This document shows positions 1 through 7,950 of a stretch of 36,868 bases of DNA, one piece after another. The notes under the pieces are model-generated. The model saw only the letters and a list, made by a program, of their open reading frames with translations, did not search any database and was not told where the DNA came from. Source of the DNA: Brunnivagina elsteri CCALA 953. GTDB lineage: Bacteria > Cyanobacteriota > Cyanobacteriia > Cyanobacteriales > Nostocaceae. Each line of letters opens with the position of its first letter. Position 1 is the first letter of the stretch. The stretch spans positions 1 to 36,868 of the forward strand of contig NZ_NTFS01000012.1 of NCBI RefSeq assembly GCF_002289455.1. The letters are read 5' to 3'. The position numbers were made by a program, and so were the translations under genes.

Positions 1-77
1 GTTGTTCTATTTCCCCTCCAAGTATTGCAATGTCTGTCTAAACCTATTCTGCGTCTTCCTAAAAGAGTCGCACCCAA
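1..77. mobile_element. End of an insertion sequence interrupting cas12k
   Basis: Reading leftwards from 77, the DNA starts with the inverted-repeat-like sequence TTGGGTGCGACTCTTTT. This matches the terminal repeat of the complete 297-bp element at 10204-10500 in 16 of the first 17 bases. Cas12k homology stops exactly at this point. On the minus strand a GGAGGGG motif near 19-25 could be the ribosome-binding site of a transposase gene starting just beyond the window edge. The family is not identifiable from 77 bases. Only one end is visible, so element length and target duplication are unknown. Confidence 0.7.
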
Positions 78-968
78 TTGATTTTTAGACCAAACTAAAT
101 CTTCATTAGTTTCGTAAGCCACTGGGAAAGGTACAGAACTAGATTTTCTTAAAAGACTGTTTTGCCACAATTTAGCCTCTGCTTCGTCTTCAGGAACAGT
201 TTGAGTAGCAGTAAACAGAGTTTCTAGCCATTTAGCATCTGTTAAATCTCGTCCTTTGGGGATTCGGGCTGCTAGTTTTTCTGTGAGGCGTTGAATTTGG
301 ATTTCTAATTTACGGCGACGTTGAGCAAATTTTTCGGGGTTTTCTTCTTTATTGCTAATTTTACAGCCATTTTTGAGTAAATAACTAATAGCACAACGAG
401 TTACATTATCTTCTGTATTTCCGTAAGTCTCAAATAAGTTTTTTGATGAATTACGTTCGGTATCTGAATTTTTAGATTTTTTCCCCTTTTTAGATTTTTT
501 ACTTGTAGTTGGTGTATCTCCATTGGTGTCTTGTGGAGCAAATTGAGCCAATATTTCAGCAGATTTAACACGAAGAATATCCAAGGAAACTCCACTCTGT
601 TCTACCAATTCAGCGTCACTATTGAGCATTTCCAGCCAGCGAATTTTGCCGTCTAGTTGGGACTGAAAACCCTTCATTAGGGCAAACCATGATTTATAAA
701 TATAGTTCACTGATGCAGTTGCACTGGTGTAAAACCTTGCTGGTTGACCCATGAAACGCGGATCACTTTTCAAGGGTTCACAGAGTTCTTTAACAATAGC
801 AGTAGGGTGTTTACCTTGTTTTCGCCATGTTTCAAATTCTGGATGTTTACCAATTTGCATCAGTAATTCGTTAATTAACGGCGTGTTTTTCTCTGCCATC
901 AACTGCCATAACTGTTGACGGGTAGATTCACTGGCTACTAAACGGCATTGAATCGTGATTTGGCTCAT
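78..968 (-). pseudogene. cas12k: cas12k, 5' part, interrupted by an insertion sequence
   Basis: The minus-strand translation begins MSQITIQCRLVASES and follows ShCAST Cas12k (C2c5) closely for about 297 residues, including PLINELL near residue 30, LDGKIRWLEMLNSDAEL, SRCAISYLLKNG-like and IQIQRLTEKL segments, and ends at YETNEDLVWSKNQ. Cas12k is normally about 640 residues and is the nuclease-dead effector that pairs with crRNA and tracrRNA to pick the insertion site. After residue 297 the frame stays open to the window edge but no longer resembles Cas12k, because it runs into the insertion-sequence end at 1-77. A low-complexity Lys/Ser/Thr linker lies at about residues 153-173. The start at 968 is chosen because it gives the family N-terminus. 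The gene is divergent from cvkR and shares its 74-bp regulatory gap. The rest of the gene may survive beyond the insertion, but the protein is split. Confidence 0.9.
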
Positions 969-983
969 ATCAATAGCCAGTAA

Positions 984-1012
984 ACAAATATGTTCAATAA
1001 TAACATATTTGT
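984..1012. promoter_or_regulatory. Palindromic operator between cas12k and cvkR
   Basis: A perfect 11-bp inverted repeat (ACAAATATGTT, 7-bp spacer, AACATATTTGT) occupies most of the 74-bp gap between the two divergent starts. CvkR is known to repress the cas12k promoter from this intergenic region, and MerR-family dimers bind inverted repeats, so this is the likely operator. On the minus strand TTGGAC and CATATT, 18 bp apart, could form a cas12k promoter lying over the palindrome. On the plus strand TGTAAAAT just before the cvkR ATG could be a -10 element giving a nearly leaderless cvkR transcript. Confidence 0.65.
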
Positions 1013-1042
1013 CCAATAAGATGCTTGTGTAAAATCAAAATT

Positions 1043-1483
1043 ATGCAAGATGCATTTTTTACGAGCAAACAAGCGGCTGAGATTACAGGTTGTACCCTCC
1101 GGCAATTACAGTATTGGCGGGAGAAGGGTGTAGTTGTACCTACTATTAGCGATACGGGGACGGGACGTAGTGTTTATTACTCCCGTTCGGAGGTGATGGA
1201 ATTGGCGGTGATGGAATATTGTTTGGGGGTGGGTTTAAATTTTGAGGTGGCTGCTGCAACTGTAAAACGATTGAAAGATGAAGGATTGGTTTTAAGTAGC
1301 AATGAGAAAACACCTCAGCGTTTTATGTTGTGGTGGGATAGGAAGATGGGTAAATTGGAGCTTGTGGAGTTTGATTTGAAGAAAGCGATCGCACTTCTGG
1401 AACAGGGTAAAGCTGTGGTTCCGGTGTGGTTAGATGCGATTGACCATCATTTAAAAGACAACTTAACCAAGCATAAAGAATAA
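1043..1483 (+). CDS. cvkR: CvkR, MerR-type repressor of cas12k
   Basis: This 146-residue protein carries an N-terminal MerR-type winged helix-turn-helix: FTSKQAAEITGCTLRQLQYW, then the wing with GTGRSVYYSRSEV. It lacks the long C-terminal coiled coil and metal-binding cysteines of metal-sensing MerR proteins. Its position divergent from cas12k, length and sequence fit CvkR, described as the repressor of V-K CAST systems in Anabaena. The ATG at 1043 (MQDAFF) is preferred over an in-frame TTG at 1025, because it matches the family start and the upstream codons would lie in the promoter. It probably limits Cas12k expression and so transposition. With cas12k broken here, its known target no longer yields a full-length effector. 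Confidence 0.9.
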   Translation: MQDAFFTSKQAAEITGCTLRQLQYWREKGVVVPTISDTGTGRSVYYSRSEVMELAVMEYCLGVGLNFEVAAATVKRLKDEGLVLSSNEKTPQRFMLWWDRKMGKLELVEFDLKKAIALLEQGKAVVPVWLDAIDHHLKDNLTKHKE

Positions 1484-1690
1484 TATATTTGGTTCTTCAT
1501 TACTTGTTATGCTAAAAATGCTTATAAATAGCTCAAATCCCTTGCTGGGCAAGAAAGATAGCTTTTAATCTTGGATTTTGAGCCTTTGGAATAAAATCAA
1601 TATTAAATCTGCCCAAAAGCCTTGTCATTAAAGGGAAATTCCAGATTATTGTTTAAAGTTCAGCATAACACCTACGGAAGAACCATATAT
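1484..1690. mobile_element. MITE-like inverted-repeat element between cvkR and the cargo operon
   Basis: The outer arms at about 1484-1513 and 1662-1690 are imperfect inverted repeats. GGTTCTTC (1491-1498) pairs with GAAGAACC (1677-1684), TTATGCT pairs with AGCATAA further in, and both ends finish in ATATAT. A second inner pair (GCTCAAATCCC near 1531 and GGATTTTGAGC near 1573) makes a nested structure. The roughly 207-bp span encodes no protein. Size, terminal repeats and A/T-rich ends suggest a non-autonomous miniature element. The remaining 174 bp up to the HerA gene are A/T-rich and presumably hold the cargo promoter. Confidence 0.5.
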
Positions 1691-1864
1691 TTAGTCAAAT
1701 AATAAAGATAATTTTATTTTTTTATTCAGACTCAAGAAAATTTATATATCAGTTAGAGAAAATGCTAAATGCTGTAATATGAGGAACAATGCTACACTGA
1801 GACAGCAAACTATTGATGTAAGCTAAAAGTCTTGACTTGTAATCAATGAGGAATTTGTAATTGC

Positions 1865-3961
1865 ATGGCTTCAGAATTAGACAAGGCATTTCAAGAAGAC
1901 CAAGATAAATCTACTGAAAAAACAGCAAAAGAAATTTTTGCAAAGATAATTCAAACAAAACAATATGTTGGAGAAATTTTTTCCATTAGCTACGAAACAG
2001 CTTTAGTTCAAATACACGATCACTACCGTCAGCAAGTAGGGGGAATTCCTAGTCTAAGCTTTCTCATTGCTACTCGTATCAGCCCTGAAAAATCTATCGA
2101 CTACAAAACTGAAGACGCATCTGTATTGCTATTACGTGTTATGGATGCAGCTCCACTTCCTAATGCTCCAGAAGCTGAACGGGTTAGAGTAGAAGCTGCT
2201 CAGAGAGCGAGCGGAGAAGATATACACTGGGATAGCCCAGATATGATGGATGGACACACTTATAACCTCTTATCTTTTGCTGGTGTTAAGTGCAAAGTCA
2301 TTGGTACTTTCTTCTTAGACCAAGCATCTGAGATGGAACCAGATGATTCTTTAGTATTACGTTTTGGCAGTGATATTTCTAATTACTATCCAAATAGAGG
2401 TTTGAAAGTTTATAAACCTAATAGCAAAGCTTTATCGCTTATAGTTAATTATCGAGAGCCAGACCGTAAAAAACAACAAACTAATCAATCTGTTATTGTA
2501 GGCAAAATACGTTACGCATCAACTAATCGTTCATTTCAGGGTGTTTCAGATGTAGAGGTTGAGCTTCTCCCGGAAGATTTACTTGGGCAAAAAACGGCTT
2601 TGTTTGGTATGACTAGAACAGGCAAATCAAATACTACAAAAATTATTCTTCAGTCTATTTTTAATTTGAGATTCTCAAATGAGCATCCGCTTCGTATAGG
2701 TCAAATAGTCTTTGATCCAAATGGTGAATACGCAAATGAAAACGAACAAGATACAAACCAACAGAAAAACCCCTCAGCGATAAAGAATGTATGGAAGTCT
2801 AATACTTCTGGTAAAGAGGAAGACGTTGTAACGTATGGAATTTTGCCACATCCTAACGACCCAAAACGTAAATTGATGCTTTTGAATTTTTTCGTTGAAG
2901 GCAATCTTCAAATTGGAAAAGAAATTATTGACAGTACCTTAGTGGCGGATGGTTCAAAATATATTCAAAATTTTCGACAGGTTGTTTTTGAAAGTCCTGA
3001 TCCAAGCGATCGCAGTGCAATGGCAAGATATAAGCGTCGTGTACTTGTTTACCGAGCTTTACTAAAAAAAGCAGGTTTTGAAACTCCTCAAAATCTTCAA
3101 CCAGATACTAAAAGCTTATTTAATAAGGAACTGATATCAAAGCTGGAAATACCTGCAGAAGCCACTGACAATGCTAATTATGAGTCAGCCGCAAAAATTC
3201 TTCAGAAGGCAAATCCTACATGGTCAGAGTTGGCAACAGCATTTGAGTATCTTTACAATTTCATGACTGATAAGGGTAGTAGTTATCAAGAGTTTGAGAA
3301 CTGGTATATTACGGAAAGACCCAAAGCATCTGGAGACCCTTGGGCAGATGAAGATTTAAAAAAACTGCTCGAAATGTTTGTTCGTCCTAACGGTTCCAGA
3401 CAAATTGGCAAAGTCCGGAATCAGCACACCAGTAATACAACTACCGATTATGCAGTGGAAATATACCAACATTTAAAAGATGGAAAATTAGTAATTATTG
3501 ACCAATCCAGTGGCGAACCCGATATTAATAAATCATCTGCTGATAGGTTGATGTGGCATATTTTTCATGAAAACCAAAGCCTTTTTCGCCAAGGAGAAAA
3601 AAATATACCCGAAATAATTGTTTACTTGGAAGAAGCTCATAACCTGTTGCCAGCTGGTACAGATATGGATTTGAAAGATGTCTGGGTACGCACGGCAAAA
3701 GAAGGAGCAAAATATCACATTGGCATGGTATATGCTACTCAAGAAGTTAGTAGTATCCAAAAAAATATTCTCAAGAATACAGCGAACTGGTTTATTGGAC
3801 ATCTCAATAATACAGACGAGACTAGAGAACTCCGTAAATACTACGATTTTGAAGATTTTGAGTCATCAATACGTCGCGCTCAAGATAAGGGATTTATTCG
3901 AGTTAAAACACTAAGTAATCTTTTTGTCATCCCAGTACAAATTAAAAAGTTTGAGGTATAG
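1865..3961 (+). CDS. HerA-like hexameric DNA-translocating ATPase (CAST cargo)
   Basis: This 698-residue protein belongs to the FtsK-HerA superfamily (DUF87). The Walker A motif is GMTRTGKS at residues 248-255, followed by IVFDPNGEY at 281-289, a DNA-translocase signature. The Walker B region is [10 protein letters not shown] at about 584-593, and the sensor segment VYATQEVSS is at about 622-630. The roughly 230 residues before Walker A fit a HAS-type beta-barrel plus an extension, and about 280 residues between the Walker motifs include a charged, probably helical insertion. HerA rings thread or unwind DNA and pair with the NurA nuclease, whose gene starts 3 bp after this stop. GAGGAA about 14 bp before the ATG is a weak ribosome site. 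Codon use is A/T-rich compared with the transposition genes. As the first gene of a HerA-NurA-methyltransferase operon it probably acts in defence rather than host repair. Confidence 0.85.
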   Translation: MASELDKAFQEDQDKSTEKTAKEIFAKIIQTKQYVGEIFSISYETALVQIHDHYRQQVGGIPSLSFLIATRISPEKSIDYKTEDASVLLLRVMDAAPLPNAPEAERVRVEAAQRASGEDIHWDSPDMMDGHTYNLLSFAGVKCKVIGTFFLDQASEMEPDDSLVLRFGSDISNYYPNRGLKVYKPNSKALSLIVNYREPDRKKQQTNQSVIVGKIRYASTNRSFQGVSDVEVELLPEDLLGQKTALFGMTRTGKSNTTKIILQSIFNLRFSNEHPLRIGQIVFDPNGEYANENEQDTNQQKNPSAIKNVWKSNTSGKEEDVVTYGILPHPNDPKRKLMLLNFFVEGNLQIGKEIIDSTLVADGSKYIQNFRQVVFESPDPSDRSAMARYKRRVLVYRALLKKAGFETPQNLQPDTKSLFNKELISKLEIPAEATDNANYESAAKILQKANPTWSELATAFEYLYNFMTDKGSSYQEFENWYITERPKASGDPWADEDLKKLLEMFVRPNGSRQIGKVRNQHTSNTTTDYAVEIYQHLKDGKLVIIDQSSGEPDINKSSADRLMWHIFHENQSLFRQGEKNIPEIIVYLEEAHNLLPAGTDMDLKDVWVRTAKEGAKYHIGMVYATQEVSSIQKNILKNTANWFIGHLNNTDETRELRKYYDFEDFESSIRRAQDKGFIRVKTLSNLFVIPVQIKKFEV

Positions 3962-3964
3962 AAA

Positions 3965-5329
3965 GTGCCATACGAAGGAGAATTTGCACAATATAAGCCT
4001 TTGCGCCGTCTTGTAGAAAGTGAACGTGTTCAAAAGTTACTTGGTAGCTACAAAGTCAGGACTCCATCCGATAACACAAACTCTCTACAAATACTCCAAC
4101 CAATACAAATTCAACCAGGTGATTGGATACCGGAATTATTGATAGCAATTGATGGTAGTCATGCAGAAGTAGATATAAAAAATGGCTTTCCTGGTGCAGA
4201 GGCTTCCTATGTAACAGTTGCCTCAGTAATTTTGGATGTTGCCAAGATGCAAAAGCTTGACCAACAGCGTCCCGTAAATCCCAAAGAATTTAAAACTATT
4301 GAAAAAGCAGAATCTATTGATTGTGCTTTACCAGGCTGTAATGTGATTTGTGAAGGAGAAAAATCAGCCAAAGACTCCTTGAGAAAATCAATATTTGAAG
4401 TTTTGAGTTCAGTCAGAATGTCCGAAGATGGAGAATCTTTACTCGATACTTATGAAGCTCTTTTAAAGTATAAACCCATAACAGAGCAAACTCAAAAATG
4501 TCCTTACGAAGATTGTCCACAGAATAATGATTATTTGCGAGGAGATGGTCAATATACTTGCTCATGTGAACTAGCGCGTTCTTTATATTCTACCGATGCT
4601 TTACGGATATATGAGAGAATGAACCCTGCTGGAACTAATGGTGCTATATTTGGTGAGATAATGCAGGTCTGGGAAAGATTATGGATGGTGCATATTTTAA
4701 GAACATTAGAGGCTAAAAAATGGCTTTCTAGTTTACGTAGGTTAGCAATTATTTTGGATGGTCAATTAGCTGTATTTGGGCAACCAGCATGGATTAGTCA
4801 AGCTATCTATCAGGAATTATGTCGAATTAATACTGTAGCTAAACAATTTACAGAGGGAAAAGATATTCTTGTTATTGGAGTAGAGAAAACAGGAAATTTT
4901 GTAGAACATTTTGAAAATTTGGACAGAAAAGAAAATGGTGGTTTTGGAAACTTTCCATCTCAATCAGTCGGGTTATTAACAGACTCATATATTAAAAAAA
5001 ATATTATTTTTTCTGATAGTACACTACCTTATGGCAGCGCTACTTACTTTGGACGTAAGTTTTTTTATAAAACTAAGTGTGGAGCACGTCTTGTAGCGAC
5101 TTTACCTTTTCTAGCTTCTCAACATAGAGATTTAACTCAAGCGCAACAATCTCATTATCCGCGTCTTGCAGATGCAGTAGGACTACTAGATAAATTGGTT
5201 TCTTCTCGTTTCCCTAATGCGTTGGTTCCTTTAGTTTCAGCAAATGCAGAAGCTGCCATTCCTCTCCGTCTTGGCAATAAAGTTTTAGAAAAACTTGCAA
5301 AAGAACTAATGGTGGACAATGGAAGATGA
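3965..5329 (+). CDS. NurA-domain nuclease, partner of the HerA-like ATPase (CAST cargo)
   Basis: This 454-residue protein has the NurA signature IAIDGSHA around residues 60-67 (D63) and a second acidic strand IILDGQLAVFGQP at 262-273 (D265). These two sites supply metal-binding residues in the RNase H-like NurA fold. NurA is a 5'-3' exonuclease and endonuclease that works inside a HerA complex. Between them lies a cysteine cluster not usual in archaeal NurA: C179, C184, C199 and C201, with the spacing of a small zinc-binding loop. Translation starts with GTG 3 bp after the HerA stop, and the last codon overlaps the methyltransferase start (ATGA), so the three proteins are probably made together. 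Nuclease activity is inferred from the family. Confidence 0.82.
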   Translation: MPYEGEFAQYKPLRRLVESERVQKLLGSYKVRTPSDNTNSLQILQPIQIQPGDWIPELLIAIDGSHAEVDIKNGFPGAEASYVTVASVILDVAKMQKLDQQRPVNPKEFKTIEKAESIDCALPGCNVICEGEKSAKDSLRKSIFEVLSSVRMSEDGESLLDTYEALLKYKPITEQTQKCPYEDCPQNNDYLRGDGQYTCSCELARSLYSTDALRIYERMNPAGTNGAIFGEIMQVWERLWMVHILRTLEAKKWLSSLRRLAIILDGQLAVFGQPAWISQAIYQELCRINTVAKQFTEGKDILVIGVEKTGNFVEHFENLDRKENGGFGNFPSQSVGLLTDSYIKKNIIFSDSTLPYGSATYFGRKFFYKTKCGARLVATLPFLASQHRDLTQAQQSHYPRLADAVGLLDKLVSSRFPNALVPLVSANAEAAIPLRLGNKVLEKLAKELMVDNGR

Positions 5330-6447
5330 TTGATGAAGCCACCAATAAACTCAGCTTAAGTACAGCCATAGGTAGATGGTCTGCTTTAGGTCCATACTAC
5401 GCCATGTTTCCTAAAGAGTTTGCATTTCATGTTGTTGAAAACTATTCAAAACCTGGAGATGCAATTATAGATCCATTCGCAGGTCGTGCATCAAGTGTTT
5501 ATGCAGCAGCAGCGATGGAACGCTCAGGTGTTGGTATTGAAATCAATCCTGTTGGTTGGCTTTATGGTTTTGTAAAACTGAAACCTGCATTAAAAGTTCA
5601 TGTAATTAAAAGAATTAAAAATATTGGTAATTTAGCTAATTCCATTGATAAGCAACAATTAGAAGCTCTGCCTGAGTTTTTTCATTTTTGTTATTCACCA
5701 AATGTATTGAGCTACTTATTGACTGCTCGTAATGAACTTTGTTGGAAGACTAGCATAATTGACGCAACCCTCATGTCTATAATATTAGTCCATCTACATG
5801 GAAGGAGAGAGCAATCACTATCAAATCAAATGCGTCAAAGCAAATCTATGAGTCCAGATTATTCAATAAATTGGTGGAAAAAAAAACAGCTAACTCCTCC
5901 AGAAATAGATCCAGTTGAATATTTACTACAACGTGTTGAATGGCGTTATGCTAAGGGAATTCCGAACTTAAGGAATGGCAAAGTTATGCTGGGAGATAGT
6001 ACTTCTCTAATTGATGAACTAAAAAAGAAAGTTTCTTGCAATATACAAAAACCTTTTAATCTTCTATTTACATCTCCTCCATATTATAAGCTTACGAATT
6101 ATCACTATGACCAATGGCTACGTTTGTGGATGCTTGGTGGTCCAGACACACCTATTTGGATTAGTGATAAATGGCAAAATCGATTTGAATCTAAAACTGC
6201 ATATCGTGAGCTATTGGAACAAGTATTTAATAAATGTGCTGAAATAATGGATAGCAAAGCAATCGTATATGTCAGAACTGATGCAAGGGAGTTCACCAAA
6301 CAAACTACATTGGAAGTATTGCGTGAAGTCTTCCCAAAAAAATCTCTTAGAGAAATATCTCAACCGTACAAAAAGAAGACTCAGACAGCTTTATTTGGAG
6401 ATAAATCAAAAAAACCAGGTGAAATTGATATTATTATGCAACCTTGA
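5326..6447 (+). CDS. DNA methyltransferase (N4-cytosine/N6-adenine type), CAST cargo
   Basis: This 373-residue protein has the S-adenosylmethionine motif I DPFAGRASS at residues 49-57, the acidic IEINP motif at 71-75, and the catalytic motif IV TSPPYY at 249-254. The order motif I, long middle segment, motif IV puts the putative target-recognition region in between, as in alpha-class amino-methyltransferases. SPPY is most often seen in N4-cytosine enzymes, but N6-adenine activity is not excluded. The start overlaps the NurA stop by 4 bp. As the third gene of the operon it may mark self DNA so that the NurA-HerA nuclease spares it. The target sequence cannot be predicted. It converges on tniQ with only 36 bp between the stops and no obvious terminator. 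Confidence 0.83.
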   Translation: MIDEATNKLSLSTAIGRWSALGPYYAMFPKEFAFHVVENYSKPGDAIIDPFAGRASSVYAAAAMERSGVGIEINPVGWLYGFVKLKPALKVHVIKRIKNIGNLANSIDKQQLEALPEFFHFCYSPNVLSYLLTARNELCWKTSIIDATLMSIILVHLHGRREQSLSNQMRQSKSMSPDYSINWWKKKQLTPPEIDPVEYLLQRVEWRYAKGIPNLRNGKVMLGDSTSLIDELKKKVSCNIQKPFNLLFTSPPYYKLTNYHYDQWLRLWMLGGPDTPIWISDKWQNRFESKTAYRELLEQVFNKCAEIMDSKAIVYVRTDAREFTKQTTLEVLREVFPKKSLREISQPYKKKTQTALFGDKSKKPGEIDIIMQP

Positions 6448-6483
6448 AATATTGATTTTAAGCTTATTACAATTTCGCTTCAG

Positions 6484-7014
6484 CTAATAAGTCTTCTGCC
6501 GATTTGCCATTTCCGCAAACAGTGTAAAACACCTGTGACACCACCCATCAACCCACAACGCCGGAACTTTAAACCTAGCCCCACAGTTAGGACACTCCGA
6601 CAGCAAACTTAAACTATGATGTTGACACCCTTGCGTCTCTTTAAATTGCCATTCAATTTTGTGACAAGGCGACTCCACATAACAAGCAGCACATAACCGA
6701 ATTGGCTCAAGATTCATTCTTACTCCAGTAGGTGGTAGCATCTGCTCTAACCTATCAGCATCAACCCCCACAACCTTAGCCAAAGACTCCAACTGTTGCC
6801 GAGAAGGAGGAGGATTAAATCGAAACTTTTCCCAACGTGCGATGGGCAAAGCCCCGCCGTAGGCGATCGCACCTCCAAGTTCCGCAGCTTGACCCAACCC
6901 AGAGGGAGTTAAATCATTTGCTCGTCGAAATCTCCCCAAAAAATGACTTAGGCTTTCTCCTTCTAATGGTTCAATTTCAAACAACCAAGGTTTAATATCT
7001 TCCGTTTCCATCAT
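6484..7014 (-). CDS. tniQ: TniQ, target-adaptor protein of the CAST
   Basis: This 176-residue protein is of the short TniQ type found in V-K CAST elements (ShCAST TniQ is 167 residues). It has an N-terminal helix-turn-helix-like region (residues 25-95) and two zinc-finger modules, C108-x2-C111 with C130 and H133, then C141-x2-C144 with C159-x2-C162. TniQ bridges the Cas12k R-loop complex and the growing end of the TnsC filament. Its ATG overlaps the tnsC stop by 4 bp, so the two are translationally coupled. The gene looks intact although cas12k, its partner, is disrupted. Confidence 0.93.
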   Translation of the reverse strand: MMETEDIKPWLFEIEPLEGESLSHFLGRFRRANDLTPSGLGQAAELGGAIAYGGALPIARWEKFRFNPPPSRQQLESLAKVVGVDADRLEQMLPPTGVRMNLEPIRLCAACYVESPCHKIEWQFKETQGCQHHSLSLLSECPNCGARFKVPALWVDGWCHRCFTLFAEMANRQKTY

Positions 7015-7847
7015 CTGTACTCAGCAGCCACTTCCTTCAAAGTTTCCAAATCAATCTTTTGCAATCCTTTTTTCAAAGCCCGAATCGCAGTTTCTCGCAA
7101 AATCATGTCCATCAAACCAATATAACCACCCGTCGCTTCCCCCAAAGTCTTCAACATCGTCTTACTCGAAAGATTAGAAGCCACTGGTAATTTTAAAATT
7201 TGCTTCTCCCAAATATCCACTGTCCTCTGGAAATCTTCCCCCGACATTTTCCCAAATCGATGACAAGAGCGAAAACGGTTGTAAACCTGCTCATCCCGCT
7301 TAATTACAGTATCTAAGCGGTCAGTTCCTACTAAAATCACCGATATTTCCAACTTGTCAAAAATATCACGCACTTCTGCAAAAGTTTTTGGTTTGAAACG
7401 GTCAGCCTCATCAATAATCAACATTTCAACTCCGCAACCCTTAAGAACTCGCAGCATTCTCTCTCGTATTTCTGCAACTGTTCCTTTCGTTACCTGATAT
7501 TTCAAATGCTCCATAATTACCCCAAATAATTCCTTAGCACCACACTCTTGGGGAATTTGGATATAAGCGACAGGTACAGTCGGTGGTTTTCCTGCTTCCT
7601 GCTTGGGTTTATTCCTCAATCTATAGGCATCACAACCCATCGTTTTACCCGTTCTCGACTCACCAACAACACGTCCGGATTGCTTTGATTGGCGCTTTCC
7701 TTCCAACCAATCATGAAGAATTTGCACCTGTCCGAGGGGGACAAAACCTTTACGATTTAACCTTTGAATCTCCGTTTGTAATTTTTCGCTATTAACGGGA
7801 ATATCACCCAATTGTTGAGCTAGAGCCTGCGCTTCTTTTGCTGACAT
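7011..7847 (-). CDS. tnsC: TnsC, AAA+ ATPase of the CAST
   Basis: This 278-residue protein aligns along its length with ShCAST TnsC (276 residues). The Walker A motif is GESRTGKT at residues 62-69, Walker B is MLIIDEADR at 142-150, and the sensor segment ILVGTDRLD is at 171-179. TnsC forms ATP-bound helical filaments on DNA that link the target-selection complex to TnsB and set the insertion distance. The start at 7847 gives the family N-terminus; no clear ribosome site precedes it. A 103-bp gap separates it from tnsB, and it overlaps tniQ. All key ATPase motifs are present. Confidence 0.94.
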   Translation of the reverse strand: MSAKEAQALAQQLGDIPVNSEKLQTEIQRLNRKGFVPLGQVQILHDWLEGKRQSKQSGRVVGESRTGKTMGCDAYRLRNKPKQEAGKPPTVPVAYIQIPQECGAKELFGVIMEHLKYQVTKGTVAEIRERMLRVLKGCGVEMLIIDEADRFKPKTFAEVRDIFDKLEISVILVGTDRLDTVIKRDEQVYNRFRSCHRFGKMSGEDFQRTVDIWEKQILKLPVASNLSSKTMLKTLGEATGGYIGLMDMILRETAIRALKKGLQKIDLETLKEVAAEYR

Positions 7848-7950
7848 TTGTTAAGTAGTTGGACACAATTAATTACACAAAATTTGGGCTGAATTTCTTG
7901 CCATCAAAGAAATCAAAAAATCAGTATTGTAATTAATTCTGTCTGGTTAC

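Noticed and set aside
401-595. 64-residue minus-strand reading frame
   Set aside because: It is an alternate frame within cas12k.
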